NCBI GenBank assembly: GCA_030648135.1
Contig: JAUSIF010000034.1
Span: forward strand, 1 to 43,382
Direction: 5' to 3'
DNA from: Xanthobacteraceae bacterium
Lineage (GTDB): Bacteria > Pseudomonadota > Alphaproteobacteria > Rhizobiales > Xanthobacteraceae
DNA: 43,382 nucleotides
Below the pieces are notes generated by a model. The model did no database searches and was not told the DNA's origin. It saw only the letters and a program-made list of their open reading frames with translations. A program made the position numbers and the translations under genes. Shown here piece after piece: positions 43,275-43,382 of this stretch. Each line of letters begins with the position of its first letter. Positions within the stretch are counted from its first letter, which is position 1.

Positions 43275-43382
43275 TCACTCGGCGGCGATAGGCCGCTCCT
43301 TGGGCCGGGCGGGTCCGCGCTCCGGCTCCTCCTCGTTCACCGCCTTGGCGATGCGGCGATCGAACCGGTCGAGGTACAAATA
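43275..43382 (-). CDS. C-terminal end of a protein running off the right edge
   Basis: On the minus strand an open frame enters from the right edge and ends at TGA (43277-43275), encoding 35 residues: YLYLDRFDRRIAKAVNEEEP then ERGPARPKERPIAAE. The charged, Pro-rich tail after an amphipathic stretch looks like the cytoplasmic end of a membrane protein, but no family can be assigned. Confidence 0.45.
   Translation of the reverse strand, partial: YLYLDRFDRRIAKAVNEEEPERGPARPKERPIAAE

Overview
The window is GC-rich (roughly 65% in the lines I counted) and densely coded. It looks chromosomal and alphaproteobacterial, most likely Hyphomicrobiales (Bradyrhizobium/Xanthobacteraceae-like). The reasons are a short DUF1127 protein, a glutaryl-CoA dehydrogenase of the alphaproteobacterial kind, several branched-chain-amino-acid-type (Liv/HAAT) ABC systems, a tripartite tricarboxylate transporter (TTT), an FNR/FixK-type box and a degenerate REP-like repeat. 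The species assignment is inference.

Layout. 1-1119: end of an unrecognised gene and a DUF374 acyltransferase. 1019-4072 (minus): an amidase and two tandem PuuE-like deacetylases, divergent from a complete Liv-type ABC operon (4293-8939). 9064-14806: a cupin, a TTT system (tctC, then tctB and tctA) with a CocE-type hydrolase gene lodged inside it, and an FlK-like thioesterase. 14827-19909: a small membrane protein, then a minus-strand group (GMC oxidoreductase, orphan LivM permease, small membrane protein with an FNR/FixK-like box, exported polysaccharide deacetylase). Part of this group is visibly less GC-rich.

20266-31967 (plus) is the most unusual part. A Tat-exported substrate-binding protein and LivHMGF are interleaved with a family of large exported proteins I cannot name. 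A 797-residue two-domain protein sits between the binding protein and the permeases. After livF come a 383-residue protein homologous to its first domain, a small cupredoxin-like protein, and a ~900-residue protein made of a polytopic membrane domain followed by a homologue of its second domain. The same two domains are thus present once fused and once split, around one transporter, with hints of copper chemistry (cupredoxin-like partner, a mature N-terminal His predicted on the membrane protein, conserved His motifs). A candidate terminator, a broken small gene and a detached 3' half of a tRNA-Met gene follow, suggesting past integration near the right edge.

32799-43382 reads as core genome: tRNA-Gln(CTG), a DUF1127 protein, a ThDP enzyme, biotin genes bioA/bioB (minus) divergent from bioF/bioD (plus), RidA and glutaryl-CoA dehydrogenase, a SAF-domain dehydrogenase, a histidine phosphatase and the end of another gene. 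Overall the window is rich in high-affinity uptake (two complete Liv systems, one TTT, one orphan LivM) paired with hydrolases, as in a soil or oligotrophic scavenger of organic nitrogen compounds and acids. The actual substrates cannot be read from the sequence. No CRISPR array, insertion sequence, phage gene or replication origin was seen.
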